From NCBI GenBank assembly GCA_964458495.1, contig CAYWJB010000010.1, positions 62,001 through 126,000 on the forward strand: a DNA stretch of 64,000 nt, given 5' to 3'. The first letter of the stretch is position 1, and every line of letters starts with the position of its first letter. Below are positions 36,159-45,298 of the stretch, one piece after another. The position numbers and the translations under genes are program-made. Source of the DNA: JANWVO01 sp964458495 (GTDB taxonomy: Bacteria > Acidobacteriota > Terriglobia > Bryobacterales > Bryobacteraceae). Under the pieces are notes generated by a model. That model was not told where the DNA came from and ran no database searches. It was given only the letters and a program-made list of their open reading frames with translations.

Positions 36159-36974
36159 ATGCATGTGAGGCCGCAATACCGAAGTCCGAAAACCCTGCCG
36201 GAGTACGCCGATCACCTCCAGCAATCCGGGCTCTACAGCTTCACTCGCCAAGACGCCATCCGCGATCTTCGTCTCTCTCCGGTGGCCATCAAGAGGGCTG
36301 CCGAGCGGCTGATCACCCAGCGTAGGATCGTCGCCCCACGACGCGGCTTCTTTGTGATCGTTCCGCTCGAGTACAAGTCCGCCGGCGCTCCGCCTCCATC
36401 GTGGTTCATCGATGCATTGATGCGCTTCCACGAGCTGCCCTACTACGTGGGCCTTCTCTCCGCCGCTGCCTTGCATGGCGCAGCTACTCAGCAGCCCCAG
36501 GAGTTCCAGGTCGTCACCAATCGGCAACTTCGGGCTGCCACTGCGGGACGCGGCCGCATCCGGTTTCTGCTGAAAAAGAACCTTGAACGGACTCCCGTCA
36601 CGATCGTCAAGACGGAGACGGGTTCGATGAGAGTCTCAACTCCCGAAGCCACTGCCGTGGATCTGGTTCGCTATGCCGGGCATGCTGGCGGCGTGGGCAA
36701 CCTCGCCGGCGTGCTGGCTGAGCTGGCGGAGAAGATTGCCCCGGATCGGCTCGTCGAGGTAGCTCGCATCGCTGAAGATCTCGCGGCTGCCCAACGATTG
36801 GGATTCCTTTTGGAACAGGTAGGGGCCGCGGGCAAGGTGGGACCCCTCTTGAGTTGGATCGAAGCCGAACGCCCCAGGATGGTTTCCCTACGCGCAGACC
36901 GCCCGGCAGCGGGCGCGCCGAAAGACCAGCGGTGGAGGCTGCTGGTGAACGAAGAGATCGAGGTTGCCGGATGA
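36159..36974 (+). CDS. abiEi: AbiEi-family antitoxin
   Basis: A 271-residue protein of the type IV toxin-antitoxin AbiE antitoxins. The N-terminal winged helix (FTRQDAIRDLRLSPVAIKRA, RRGFFVIVP) binds its own promoter. The C-terminal part contains the family signatures YVGLLSAAALHGA, FQVVTNRQLR and STPEATAVDLVRYAGHAGG. I use the ATG at 36159; an in-frame start at 36063 would add an unlikely low-complexity leader. The antitoxin overlaps the toxin by ATGA, the usual layout. It is the first gene inside the element. Confidence 0.88.
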   Translation: MHVRPQYRSPKTLPEYADHLQQSGLYSFTRQDAIRDLRLSPVAIKRAAERLITQRRIVAPRRGFFVIVPLEYKSAGAPPPSWFIDALMRFHELPYYVGLLSAAALHGAATQQPQEFQVVTNRQLRAATAGRGRIRFLLKKNLERTPVTIVKTETGSMRVSTPEATAVDLVRYAGHAGGVGNLAGVLAELAEKIAPDRLVEVARIAEDLAAAQRLGFLLEQVGAAGKVGPLLSWIEAERPRMVSLRADRPAAGAPKDQRWRLLVNEEIEVAG

Positions 36975-37804
36975 TTTCGCGGGCGTACATCACAGCTTGG
37001 CGTGCGAACGCCCCCTGGTCGACCGACGCCCAGGTCGAACAGGATCTGGTGCTTTCACGCGCACTGGTGGAGATATTCTCAGATCCGTTCTTGAGCAGCC
37101 AACTCGCATTCCGTGGCGGCACTGCGCTCTACAAGCTCCATTTGCTGCCAGCACCACGATATTCGGAAGACATCGATCTTGTTCAGACGGATTCGGGCGC
37201 CATAGGACCGGTGATGGATGCTCTTCACGCTTGCCTGGATCCCTGGCTGGGCGAACCGCGCAGAAAGCAAGGCCAAGGTGTGACCCTCATCTATCGGTTC
37301 GAGTCGGAGATCCCGCCGGTCACGCCGCTCCGTTTGAAAGTCGAGATCAACACCCGCGAGCACTTTTGCGTGCATGGATTCGAGAAGAAGAGATTCGCAG
37401 TGGAGAGCCCCTGGTTCTCCGGAGCCGCAAACCTTCGGACCTACTGCCTGGAGGAACTGCTCGGGACGAAACTGCGTGCCTTGTATCAGCGGAAGGAGGG
37501 TCGCGATCTTTTTGACCTCGCGCTCGCCCTTCAGCGCCGCCCGCTCCTGGACGCGCAGAAGACAATCGAGTGCTTCCTGGAATACATGCGCCGGGCAGCT
37601 ACTGAAGTGTCCCGTGCTCAGTTCGAGGCGAACCTCTTGCGCAAACTTGAAGATCCTGCTTTTCTCGCCGACATCGGGCCACTGTTGTCCCCCGATGCCG
37701 CAGATCAGTTCGACGCCAGACATGCGGCGGAGGTCATCCTGGATCAGTTCATAGCCAAGTTGCCAGGCGAACCATGGAAGGGCGCCCGGGAGCCCGTGTC
37801 ATAG
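36971..37804 (+). CDS. abiEii: AbiEii-family nucleotidyltransferase toxin
   Basis: A 277-residue toxin with the nucleotidyltransferase motifs FRGGTALYKLHLL and RYSEDIDLVQ around residues 48-72; the aspartates of SEDID should bind metal. YCLEELLGTKLRALYQRKEGRDLFDL is the third conserved block. AbiEii toxins act on nucleotides or tRNA ends and cause reversible growth arrest that can block phage; the pair also stabilises mobile DNA. Translationally coupled to abiEi. Confidence 0.88.
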   Translation: MISRAYITAWRANAPWSTDAQVEQDLVLSRALVEIFSDPFLSSQLAFRGGTALYKLHLLPAPRYSEDIDLVQTDSGAIGPVMDALHACLDPWLGEPRRKQGQGVTLIYRFESEIPPVTPLRLKVEINTREHFCVHGFEKKRFAVESPWFSGAANLRTYCLEELLGTKLRALYQRKEGRDLFDLALALQRRPLLDAQKTIECFLEYMRRAATEVSRAQFEANLLRKLEDPAFLADIGPLLSPDAADQFDARHAAEVILDQFIAKLPGEPWKGAREPVS

Positions 37805-37964
37805 CGTGATCGCAAGACTCATAACGTGGCACGCCAATGGGTGGAAGCTGTTTCGGCCGCTGTGCAGCCCGGGACGACGGCGCCCGAGACGTTAGTGGCG
37901 ATGGCTTCGTTGACCGAATCCGGGCTGCTTCCACGCGCTTAGAGGGCGCCGGAGCGGCCTTACG

Positions 37965-39263
37965 CTATTGCAGGATTCGGGTGGCTGGTTCCGCGGCGGC
38001 GAGGCCCGGCGGGGTCTCGGGCGCGCTTGGTGGCGCGAGAGAGGTTTCCAGGCTCTCGGCCTCCGGCTTGGATTTGGCTTGCGCCAGGCGCTGCTGAATC
38101 CGGCGCGTCAACTCTTCCTGCCGCTTCAGTTGGACAATGGTGTAGTCCTCGGTGACCCTTGGCGTGGCGTGGCCGGCGATCTTGGCGGCCTCGATCGCGC
38201 TCCCGCCGACTTCCTGCCGCCAAGTGATGTTCGCGCGGCGGAAGGAATGCAGACCAAAGCCCGGGAAGTCACACCCGGCGGTCTGAGCGGCCTTCTTCAA
38301 CTGGCTGCGGACGGTGGTATCCCACATCGGCCCGGCCGTGGCGGGCTCTTGGGGGAAGACCCACTGGTTCGCTTTGGTAATCCCCTTCTTGCTGAGCCAG
38401 TCGCGGTAGCGCGCCACCAGCATGCCCAGCGACAGCGTGCGCCGGCTTTTCTCGGTCTTCGGCTCGTCGATATCGCCCCGGCAGTGCCGCTGCTCAATCC
38501 GGATGACGCCTTTGTCGAGGTCCACGTGCCGAAGCTGGAGACCCAGCGCCTCGGAGATCCGCGTGCCGCAGTAAATGCAGGTTTCGCAGATCAGCAGGTG
38601 AGGGTCTTCCAGATGGGACAGCACCTCGATCGTCTCTTCCTCGGTAAGGATACGCTCGGGCCGCACCGTCCATTTGCGGCCGACCTTCACGCGGCGTATC
38701 GGGTTGGCGTAGGTCTCCGGCAGAATCTCCCACTCCTGCGCTTTGGTGAAGATCCCACTCATGACGTTGCGGAGGTCGATCATGCTGTGCCAGGACGTGC
38801 ATTCCTGGTGGAGCCAGTCGAGGACTTCCTTCGCCCGGAACGCCGCCAGCCGGACGTCTTTCCACCGCGGCAGGATATGGACATCGAGGCTGGACCGGTA
38901 CCTCGCCCGCGTCGATTCGGCCAGCCGGACTTTCGGGTTGTCGACGTAGTCCCGGCGCCACATCTCGGCCAAGTTGCCGAAGAGAATCGCGCCTACCTCG
39001 ACGGGTTGAGCGCCATGGATCGCAGCCTCGCACGGTGTCGGTGCGGCGTTCAGGTTCGCAAGGAACCGGTCCCGTTCGACTTCCGCCTGCCGTCTGGTCA
39101 ACGCGTTCGGCCCCTTGCTGGGGCCGACGAGATGACGTTTCCGGGTGGTTTTGACTGTGCCGTCGGGCAGGAGTTCATCGTGCCAGTAGCGAAAGTACCA
39201 GTAGGGCGCGCCGCGCTCTTTCCGCTCGTGAATCTTGGGGCGTTGGACGCGTTGCCTCAACAT
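37965..39263 (-). CDS. Tyrosine recombinase (integrase)
   Basis: A 432-residue site-specific recombinase. The N-terminal part (PYWYFRYWHDE) is of the AP2-like/arm-binding type, followed by a SAM-like core-binding domain. The catalytic domain shows GTRISEALGL (first arginine), HSFRRANITW (HxxR) and GHATPRVTEDYTIVQ (histidine and nucleophilic tyrosine). I take the ATG at 39263, preceded by GGAGG five bases upstream; frames reaching 39461 overlap the helicase. Last gene of the minus-strand operon and nearest to the inferred att site, as expected for the enzyme that inserted the element. Confidence 0.93.
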   Translation of the reverse strand: MLRQRVQRPKIHERKERGAPYWYFRYWHDELLPDGTVKTTRKRHLVGPSKGPNALTRRQAEVERDRFLANLNAAPTPCEAAIHGAQPVEVGAILFGNLAEMWRRDYVDNPKVRLAESTRARYRSSLDVHILPRWKDVRLAAFRAKEVLDWLHQECTSWHSMIDLRNVMSGIFTKAQEWEILPETYANPIRRVKVGRKWTVRPERILTEEETIEVLSHLEDPHLLICETCIYCGTRISEALGLQLRHVDLDKGVIRIEQRHCRGDIDEPKTEKSRRTLSLGMLVARYRDWLSKKGITKANQWVFPQEPATAGPMWDTTVRSQLKKAAQTAGCDFPGFGLHSFRRANITWRQEVGGSAIEAAKIAGHATPRVTEDYTIVQLKRQEELTRRIQQRLAQAKSKPEAESLETSLAPPSAPETPPGLAAAEPATRILQ

Positions 39264-39330
39264 GACGCCTCCGGTCAGCGCCAGCAGGGTACCTTCCTTC
39301 GGAGGAATCATTCCAGTGCCCTGTTTCGAA

Positions 39331-41028
39331 TCAGATGGCGACCGCCATGGGCGTCTCGCGCTGGCAGATGTAGAGGGTCTCCCGGGCCCGGGTGAGGCCC
39401 ACGTAGAAGACCCGAACGACTGAGTCGCGCGGCGATCCGAACCGCTGAAACTGCGCGTCACCGGCCTGGCTCAGATCCGGGAACAGATAGACGACGTCGG
39501 CCTGTCCGCCTTTGACCGAGTGGATCGTGCCAACGACCACCCGCGGAGTCTCGATCAACGCTGCCGGACCGCGCCGCGCGGCCACCTCCGCGGGAAACTG
39601 AATGCGCCCCTGGAACGCGGCGGTCACCCGGGCGCGCCACCAGTCGAGCAACTTGCGGTGGCCGCCTTCATAGGCGGTGAGCAGGGACTCGAGCGCGGCA
39701 GGCTCGAAGACCTCATCCAGGAGGGCGATGGTGACAGGCTTGTCTGCTTCCACGGACTGAAGTTGCTTCTTAGCTCCGGGGCGAAGGATGCCTTTCGATG
39801 CAAGGCACTCGATCCACAACGCCAGATCGCCCTGGGTCCAGGCACGGTGTTCCCGGGCGCAGTCCGGGTGGGCCATAAGCAAGGAGAGGATCCGGTTCGC
39901 CGCCGACCCGCGCCGGCCTACCCGCAGCGGGTTCCAATATCCATTCGAGCGCCGGTACGGATTGTGGAAAGGGATTCCTTCCTTGCGCAGGACCGCGATG
40001 ACCGGCCGGAGCATGTAAGAACAGGCCGCCAGGAACATCACCGTCTTGCCGCGTTCGAGCTGCGCCGTTGCCGATTTCAGAATGAAGTACTCCGGCGACT
40101 TGTAGCCGCCTTGGGTAACGCGGTGCACTGCGCCCTCGGCGGGCCGCGGGACGTAGATCTTCTCCTGCCGCCGCGTGACCTGGCGGATCCAATTGTCCGC
40201 CAAGCGGTGGATGGTGCGGGGAACCCGGTAGCTTTGTTTGAGGATGATCTTGTGGTCCTCCGGAATGTCCGGGTCGAGCATCGCGTCCGGCGTCGCGCCC
40301 GTGAATGAAAATACGGTCTGATCGTCGTCGCCGGCCAAAATGAAGTACTTCGCGCGCTCGCCCCACTTCCGGATGAGCGAGAGTTGCATCCGGTTGAGAT
40401 CCTGCGCCTCATCGGTAAAGATGACGGCCGGCGATCTGGGCGCTACCGGCACGTCGTGAAGACAGGCTTCGATCAAATCGGCGAAGTCCAGCACGCCAAG
40501 TGATTCCTTGTACGCCTTCCATCGGGCCGCGAACTCACGGACGGCCGCCGGCCAGGCCTCCGGCGGCAGCATCCACGCGCGCCAGCGGTTCAACTGTTGA
40601 AGGAGCGAGTCGCCGTCCTTCGTCGAGCCGCTTTCGTCATCCTCGGGGGCCTCCTCGCCATCGGGCGGGCCGTGCTGTTTCGCCGGCGTAATTCGAAGAT
40701 GTGGGTTCTCTCGATTCCATTGGTCGACGTTCACCTCGGCGATCCGGGGCGCGCCGAGCGCGTGGTAGCAGTGTGAATGCAGGGTGCCGACGCGGTCGGG
40801 GTCGACGGGAAGATCCCGGCCCGCCAGCTCCGCCGCGGCCGTGCGGGAGAAGCTCGTGATGAGAACCGAATCCGGGCCGAAGCGCTCGACGGCGCGCCGG
40901 ATCTGGCGAGTGAGACTCGTCGTCTTCCCCGCGCCCGGCGGGCCGAAGATACGGTACTCGGAAGTCGTGGAGTGGTCCTGTTCACCAATCCCCTCCAGGG
41001 CGCCCGTGGCCACGTCATTCGCTGGCAT
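39331..41028 (-). CDS. UvrD/PcrA-like superfamily 1A helicase
   Basis: A 565-residue helicase. Motif I is FGPPGAGKTTSLTRQI near residue 28, motif Ia LITSFSRTAAAEL, motif II VIFTDEAQDLNR, and motif III AGDDDQTVFSFTGA. Motifs V and VI are VGTIHSVKGGQADVVYLF and RVFYVGLTRARETLYI. It is shorter than housekeeping UvrD and belongs to the element's replication or repair set. The ATG at 41028 has GGAGGAGA upstream; the longer frame to 41478 is a shadow of the primase gene. Overlaps the primase by 14 bases. Confidence 0.9.
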   Translation of the reverse strand: MPANDVATGALEGIGEQDHSTTSEYRIFGPPGAGKTTSLTRQIRRAVERFGPDSVLITSFSRTAAAELAGRDLPVDPDRVGTLHSHCYHALGAPRIAEVNVDQWNRENPHLRITPAKQHGPPDGEEAPEDDESGSTKDGDSLLQQLNRWRAWMLPPEAWPAAVREFAARWKAYKESLGVLDFADLIEACLHDVPVAPRSPAVIFTDEAQDLNRMQLSLIRKWGERAKYFILAGDDDQTVFSFTGATPDAMLDPDIPEDHKIILKQSYRVPRTIHRLADNWIRQVTRRQEKIYVPRPAEGAVHRVTQGGYKSPEYFILKSATAQLERGKTVMFLAACSYMLRPVIAVLRKEGIPFHNPYRRSNGYWNPLRVGRRGSAANRILSLLMAHPDCAREHRAWTQGDLALWIECLASKGILRPGAKKQLQSVEADKPVTIALLDEVFEPAALESLLTAYEGGHRKLLDWWRARVTAAFQGRIQFPAEVAARRGPAALIETPRVVVGTIHSVKGGQADVVYLFPDLSQAGDAQFQRFGSPRDSVVRVFYVGLTRARETLYICQRETPMAVAI

Positions 41029-42721
41029 GGTTCTCCTCCGGCTCGTGCGCGGAGTATTCGCGCGGGTCGAACTGTTCGACCGGCAGCAGCCACCGGCTTT
41101 GTTCCCGGAATCTCTGGCCGCGCACGCGCACCTGCTTGCCGCCCATGACGGCAAGCATGGAAGCGATGGCTTTGACCGAGAGATTTTGGAACGTCGTCTT
41201 GTTGACGTAAATCTGGAGGTCGCTGGCGTTGATGGCGATGTGGCCGTCGATGAACATGGGCTTTCTCTGGTTCTGAACGGTTTGGCCATCGATGGACTCG
41301 ATGAAGCCTGTTTCGGCGAGGTACTGCGCGACGTAGGTGCGGGCGGCGCCTTCCCACTCCATCTCGACGCTGCCCTGCTCGACGATGCAGGCGTCGAGCA
41401 TGACCTGCGCCAGTTGCTCCCAGTGCTTTGGCTTGATTCTTGGAATGAGCCTGCCCACCGCCGCGGCAACGGCGACACGCACGGATTCCTGCGAGATCAA
41501 CTTTCCGACGTTTGGGAACTCGATCTTGGCGCCGTCGAGTTCCATGTGATAGGCCGGCTCCTTGCCCGTGAGCTTGACCAGACGCACGACCCGGACGCCG
41601 AGCACGCGGGAGATCTGTTCGCAAAGCAGCGCCTTGGCAAGCTCCGGAACAGGCGCGGTGTTGTTGCCGGCAGTGCCGCGCTCGGGCGCATCCGTGGAGG
41701 CGCCGCGCTCGCCGGGGGAAGCTGCCGCGTCCGTGTGGCGGCATGCCCTGGCGAGGGTTCGCTGGAAGTAATCAATCCGCGTTCGTTGTTTCTGCGCGTA
41801 GAGGTTTCGATGGTGGACGATCAGATCCACGATCTGTTGCCCGGTCAGCCCGGCCTCCACTCCGAAGTCGGCCAGCGCCAGATCGTAGCCGCTCTGGCTC
41901 TGATCGCGAAGATCGTGACGCTGCCGGAGCCAGGTGTTCCGGAAACGCATGTCCTGAGCCATCCAGCCGTCGAGCATCTCTTGCGGGATGCGCGCGGCCA
42001 AGTCGATCACCAGCGGCTGATCCACGAAGCGATCGAGCCATTCGCGCGCCGCGCGCTCCTCCGCTTCCGGGCTGGGGACCGCCGCTTCGTCGAGGAACTC
42101 ATCGAAATCGGACAGGTTGTAGCGGTGGTCCGTAACAGAAGAGACAGTCACCGGCTTCGGATGCGCCGGATCCTTCGCGTTGACCGTGCCAGGAATGCGG
42201 AGCACGCGCGCCAGGTCGGAGAGCCGGTCGAAGGCCCAGCCGCGCGCTGAAGCGTTGAGGCGCAACAGCGTGTGCCACCGTGCAACGAGCCGCGCGGCAT
42301 CCCGGCGGTCGTCGTCGCCTTCGAAAATGTACGGCTCTTTGAACAGCCACCAGGCATGAGCTCCATTGCCGGTCGCCACCACGATTGTCGGCGGCATCGC
42401 GGAGGGGGTGATGGAGAGGGCTTGTGGAATCGTCGCCGGCAGGGCTTTCGGGTGTGCCTCGGATTGGAGATCAAAGTCGGCCCAGATGCCCGCAATGCCG
42501 GCGATCTCCTCCGATGGGCAGCGGCGCGAAGGGCCGTAGTCACGGGGTGAAAGACCAACGCCAACGTAGACGTCCTGGTCCCGGCAGGAGTCGACGAAGG
42601 CGGCGGCGTTCTCAACGTTCTGGAACCATCGGGAGCGTTTGTTCTGAAGCGTCCAGATCAGGATGTAGAGGTCGGAGGGCTTCTCGGCCCAGAGTGTCTC
42701 GAGGAATTGGTGCGGCGTCAT
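41015..42721 (-). CDS. RepB-like/AEP primase-type replication protein
   Basis: A 568-residue protein whose N-terminal 260 residues resemble RepB-like archaeo-eukaryotic primases of plasmids and phages. WADFDLQSEAHP carries the acidic metal pair, GNGAHAWWLFKEP the nucleotide-binding histidine, and LARVLRIPGTVNAKDP the late signature. The C-terminal half (FVDQPLVIDLAARIPQ onward) is unassigned. It probably starts element replication. The ATG at 42721 forms an ATGA overlap with the upstream gene and has AGGA before it. Confidence 0.7.
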   Translation of the reverse strand: MTPHQFLETLWAEKPSDLYILIWTLQNKRSRWFQNVENAAAFVDSCRDQDVYVGVGLSPRDYGPSRRCPSEEIAGIAGIWADFDLQSEAHPKALPATIPQALSITPSAMPPTIVVATGNGAHAWWLFKEPYIFEGDDDRRDAARLVARWHTLLRLNASARGWAFDRLSDLARVLRIPGTVNAKDPAHPKPVTVSSVTDHRYNLSDFDEFLDEAAVPSPEAEERAAREWLDRFVDQPLVIDLAARIPQEMLDGWMAQDMRFRNTWLRQRHDLRDQSQSGYDLALADFGVEAGLTGQQIVDLIVHHRNLYAQKQRTRIDYFQRTLARACRHTDAAASPGERGASTDAPERGTAGNNTAPVPELAKALLCEQISRVLGVRVVRLVKLTGKEPAYHMELDGAKIEFPNVGKLISQESVRVAVAAAVGRLIPRIKPKHWEQLAQVMLDACIVEQGSVEMEWEGAARTYVAQYLAETGFIESIDGQTVQNQRKPMFIDGHIAINASDLQIYVNKTTFQNLSVKAIASMLAVMGGKQVRVRGQRFREQSRWLLPVEQFDPREYSAHEPEENHASE

Positions 42722-43152
42722 CGTTCCTGCTCCACTTGCCAGCCGCCGGCGGCCGGACCGTACCAGTCCTCGGCGGTGCGGATCGCGTGTTCGAGAAATG
42801 GCGATGCGAAATCCCTTCGGCGGCTCTTTTGTGTCCCGGCGAACATCAGCCAGCGATCGCCGTCCTTCCGCAACCACACCGGTGTGCTACCGCAGGTGGC
42901 GCGGTAGGCAGCGGCATCGGGTAGAGCGGAGGACTGCGGTGCTGGATCCACCATGAGCGGTGCGGTCGTCAGCCATTTCTCCCACGACACAAACCGCTCG
43001 CCGTTCAAGCATCCGAGCACGATCCCTTCGTCCATCTCGGCGTCGGCGGGGATATCGGCGAGCGTCAACTCAGCAGGCGTCTCCCGCGCGGGCTGCTCGT
43101 GTTCCTCCCGGTACTTGCGCCAGGCCGCGAGACTGTAGACGGGCGCCGTCAT
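42718..43152 (-). CDS. Uncharacterised element protein
   Basis: A 144-residue protein starting MTAPVYSLAAWRKYREE. The C-terminal half reads like a short regulatory or scaffold domain (CGSTPVWLRKDGDRWLMF). I do not recognise a family. It sits between the VRR-NUC nuclease and the primase with ATGA overlaps at both ends, so it is a real and co-translated gene of the replication operon. Confidence 0.6.
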   Translation of the reverse strand: MTAPVYSLAAWRKYREEHEQPARETPAELTLADIPADAEMDEGIVLGCLNGERFVSWEKWLTTAPLMVDPAPQSSALPDAAAYRATCGSTPVWLRKDGDRWLMFAGTQKSRRRDFASPFLEHAIRTAEDWYGPAAGGWQVEQER

Positions 43153-43478
43153 CCCTGCGCGTCCTCCGTGATTCCAAGCGCCGCCAGCGCCTCGTCCACG
43201 CTGCGCACCACTGCCGTGATCGCTCCGGCGCGCGCCCACTCGGCCAGGCGCGCTTCCTGGAGCCGGGTGAGCGCGCCTGCTGGCGTCTTGACTTCAAGTT
43301 CGAAGTGCCGGCCGAGATAGCAGCCCGTCAGGTCGGGATCGCCCGCAAAACCCCACGCCGTGCTGTGCCGCTTGCGGACGACCAATCCAGGCGTGACGCG
43401 GAGCGCCTCGACGATTGCGGCTACCAACGCCGACTCACGCACTGCCGATTTCTTGCGTTTGGCGCTCCGCGTGGTCAT
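43149..43478 (-). CDS. VRR-NUC domain nuclease
   Basis: A 109-residue single-domain nuclease of the PD-(D/E)XK type. GDPDLTGCYLGRHFELEVKTPAG near residue 46 is shown here in part: the aspartate of DPD, the glutamates and the lysine of EVK form the active site. The C-terminal QEARLAEWARAGAITAVVRS completes the fold. Stand-alone phage VRR-NUC proteins cut branched DNA such as flaps or Holliday junctions. Flanked by ATGA overlaps on both sides. Confidence 0.85.
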   Translation of the reverse strand: MTTRSAKRKKSAVRESALVAAIVEALRVTPGLVVRKRHSTAWGFAGDPDLTGCYLGRHFELEVKTPAGALTRLQEARLAEWARAGAITAVVRSVDEALAALGITEDAQG

Positions 43479-44278
43479 CGGCTCGCCTCCGCCAGCGAGG
43501 GAAACCTCTCGGGCGATGGCCCGTCGTTCTTCCAGAACAGCCGCCGTAGCGGGCGGCCCTCGCGATACGCGAGCCAGGCCTTGAAGAACAGAGCCACCAG
43601 CTCAAGCTGCGGTAGCTTGGCCTTCGAGCGGCGGTTCGAGAGCAGCCGTTCACGCAGGTGGTAGACCGGGTTGTCCTGGCTCAGGTTCAACCCGTGCGCC
43701 AGCTCGTCGAAGAAGCGCTCGGCCAGCTTGCGGTCGAGTTCCGCGAAGGCCCAGAAGCAGAAACCCACCACGCGCGGCGGCGCGATCTTGTAGCCAAGCG
43801 CGCGGGCGCGCGCGATGGCGGCATCGAGCCCGGCGATGGTCCGCGCCGCTTCGACGATCTCCGTCTTGGTGGGCTTGTAGCGCGGATCGTTCATGCGCTC
43901 GATGCCGAACTTCCGGTGCAGCACGGCCAGGCCCGCGATGGCGCAGGCAACGCTCGCGTTCTCGACGCCTTCGAGGTGCGCGATGTGGCCGGCGGTGCGC
44001 ACCCGCCCGATGTCAATTGTGCGGATCGCATCAGGGGCCAGCCCGGTGACGACATCGGTCTCGAACGGAACGCCAGCCTCGACGCAGGCGTGCAGCCGGT
44101 GCTGGCCATCGATCAAGCGGCCCGTGTGATCGAAGCGGATTGCATCGCCGTTGTACTGCCAGCGCCCGTCGAGCATGTCGACCATGTAGGCGATGACCAG
44201 CTCATCGCTTAAGGGGCGGTTGTGGGTGTTTGATTCAAGCCACTGTTTGGCGAGCTCGGGCGTCACCATCATCCGCAT
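43475..44278 (-). CDS. ParB-fold protein with DGQHR motif
   Basis: A 267-residue protein. Its N-terminal domain shows LIDGQHRLHACVEAGVPF near residue 50, the nucleotide-binding block of ParB/sulfiredoxin-like domains seen in phage proteins, followed by a helical C-terminal region (YKIAPPRVVGFCFWAFAELD). Its partner DNA and activity are unknown. The start is uncertain: ATG codons at 44278 and 44269 both fit, and neither has a strong Shine-Dalgarno. It overlaps the next upstream gene by about 40 bases. Confidence 0.65.
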   Translation of the reverse strand: MRMMVTPELAKQWLESNTHNRPLSDELVIAYMVDMLDGRWQYNGDAIRFDHTGRLIDGQHRLHACVEAGVPFETDVVTGLAPDAIRTIDIGRVRTAGHIAHLEGVENASVACAIAGLAVLHRKFGIERMNDPRYKPTKTEIVEAARTIAGLDAAIARARALGYKIAPPRVVGFCFWAFAELDRKLAERFFDELAHGLNLSQDNPVYHLRERLLSNRRSKAKLPQLELVALFFKAWLAYREGRPLRRLFWKNDGPSPERFPSLAEASR

Positions 44279-45074
44279 GCGCCGGGACGAGGAGTTCGCA
44301 GCCGGAGGCGTGCGCATTGCGGATCTCGTCGAGGCAGAGGGTAAGGAACTCATGAGCTTTCTCCATCTGGGCAAGGATCTGGTCCCGGTCTGGGCGGGCA
44401 AGGATTTCACGGGCAAAGTCGGCGGGGGTGGCTTCGCAATCTGCAATTGCGGCGGCGGCTCGGAGCAGGTTGTCCAGGTATGGCGAGACCTGCACCAAGT
44501 CGGTCGGCTCCGCCTCTGGAGCGGTGATCTTCGCGCCTCGGCGCCGGCCGACCTGGGTGGTCCGCTGTTGATAGGTCCTGCCCTGGCGCGAGACCGTGCG
44601 GCTGTCTATCTGCGGAATTTCCGTAGATGCGGCGAGCTTGGTACGCCAGTTCCGCACCGTGGCTTCATCGACGCCCACGTGCCGCGCAATGGCGTAATTG
44701 CTCATGCTGGCAGCACGGGCGTGCAGCAAGGCGGACTTCACCGCCCGCTGCTTGTCCTCGTTGGTGCGCCTCAGCCCGTTGGTCTTGTTGGCGCTGAAGC
44801 TGTACCACTGGGCGTCTTCGAGCGTGCCTTGGCGCAACTCGCAGTCGATCGCGTCGAAGCCCGCAGCGAAGGCGGCTTTCAACCGGTGGAAGCCATCGGC
44901 GAGCCAGTAGTGCTCACCGTCATGGAAGACGACCACCGGTGGAAACTTCCCGCCCGCCGCCATCGTCTCGGCGTAGTCGTCGATGGCCGCGAAGTCGAGC
45001 GCAGTCCGTGGCTGCGTGCCCCCGTCAAGCCGGATTTGGGCGATGGGCAGGCTGACCACATCCGCGTTCTTCAT
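44235..45074 (-). CDS. ParB/Spo0J-like DNA-binding protein
   Basis: A 279-residue protein. The ParB N-terminal domain is clear: QIRLDGGTQPRTALDF, then FHDGEHYWLADGFHRLKAAFAAG near residue 55, in two adjacent motifs. The central HTH-like region is NYAIARHVGVDEATVRNWRTKL. It lacks the arginine-rich GERR box of chromosomal ParB, so CTP use is doubtful. It may regulate the operon or act in element segregation; no ParA partner is seen nearby. ATGA overlap with the small membrane protein upstream. Confidence 0.75.
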   Translation of the reverse strand: MKNADVVSLPIAQIRLDGGTQPRTALDFAAIDDYAETMAAGGKFPPVVVFHDGEHYWLADGFHRLKAAFAAGFDAIDCELRQGTLEDAQWYSFSANKTNGLRRTNEDKQRAVKSALLHARAASMSNYAIARHVGVDEATVRNWRTKLAASTEIPQIDSRTVSRQGRTYQQRTTQVGRRRGAKITAPEAEPTDLVQVSPYLDNLLRAAAAIADCEATPADFAREILARPDRDQILAQMEKAHEFLTLCLDEIRNAHASGCELLVPAHADDGDARARQTVA

Positions 45075-45286
45075 GGCCGTGCCTCCAAGTCGAGCCGGAT
45101 CTCGTGGCGGACCCGCTGGCTGTGCAGGAAGCCGTGCTCGAGGCCTTCGCCCGCGGCCCAGAGCCGGCGGCCCGCGCGCCGGAGCAGGCGGGCCGCCGTG
45201 AGGGTGAGAGAACGCCGTTCCGGGTTCGTCAGCCAGTGCACGAGCCAGAGCACGAGTGCGATGAGAAGCAGTGTGCCGATCAACAT
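45071..45286 (-). CDS. Small single-helix membrane protein
   Basis: A 71-residue protein: one membrane helix at residues 2-19 (LIGTLLLIALVLWLVHWL) and an arginine-rich cytoplasmic tail. No family recognised. It overlaps the ParB-like gene by four bases and is 12 bases downstream of the cysteine-cluster gene, so it is part of the operon. Confidence 0.55.
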   Translation of the reverse strand: MLIGTLLLIALVLWLVHWLTNPERRSLTLTAARLLRRAGRRLWAAGEGLEHGFLHSQRVRHEIRLDLEARP

Positions 45287-45298
45287 CGCGTCCCCCGG

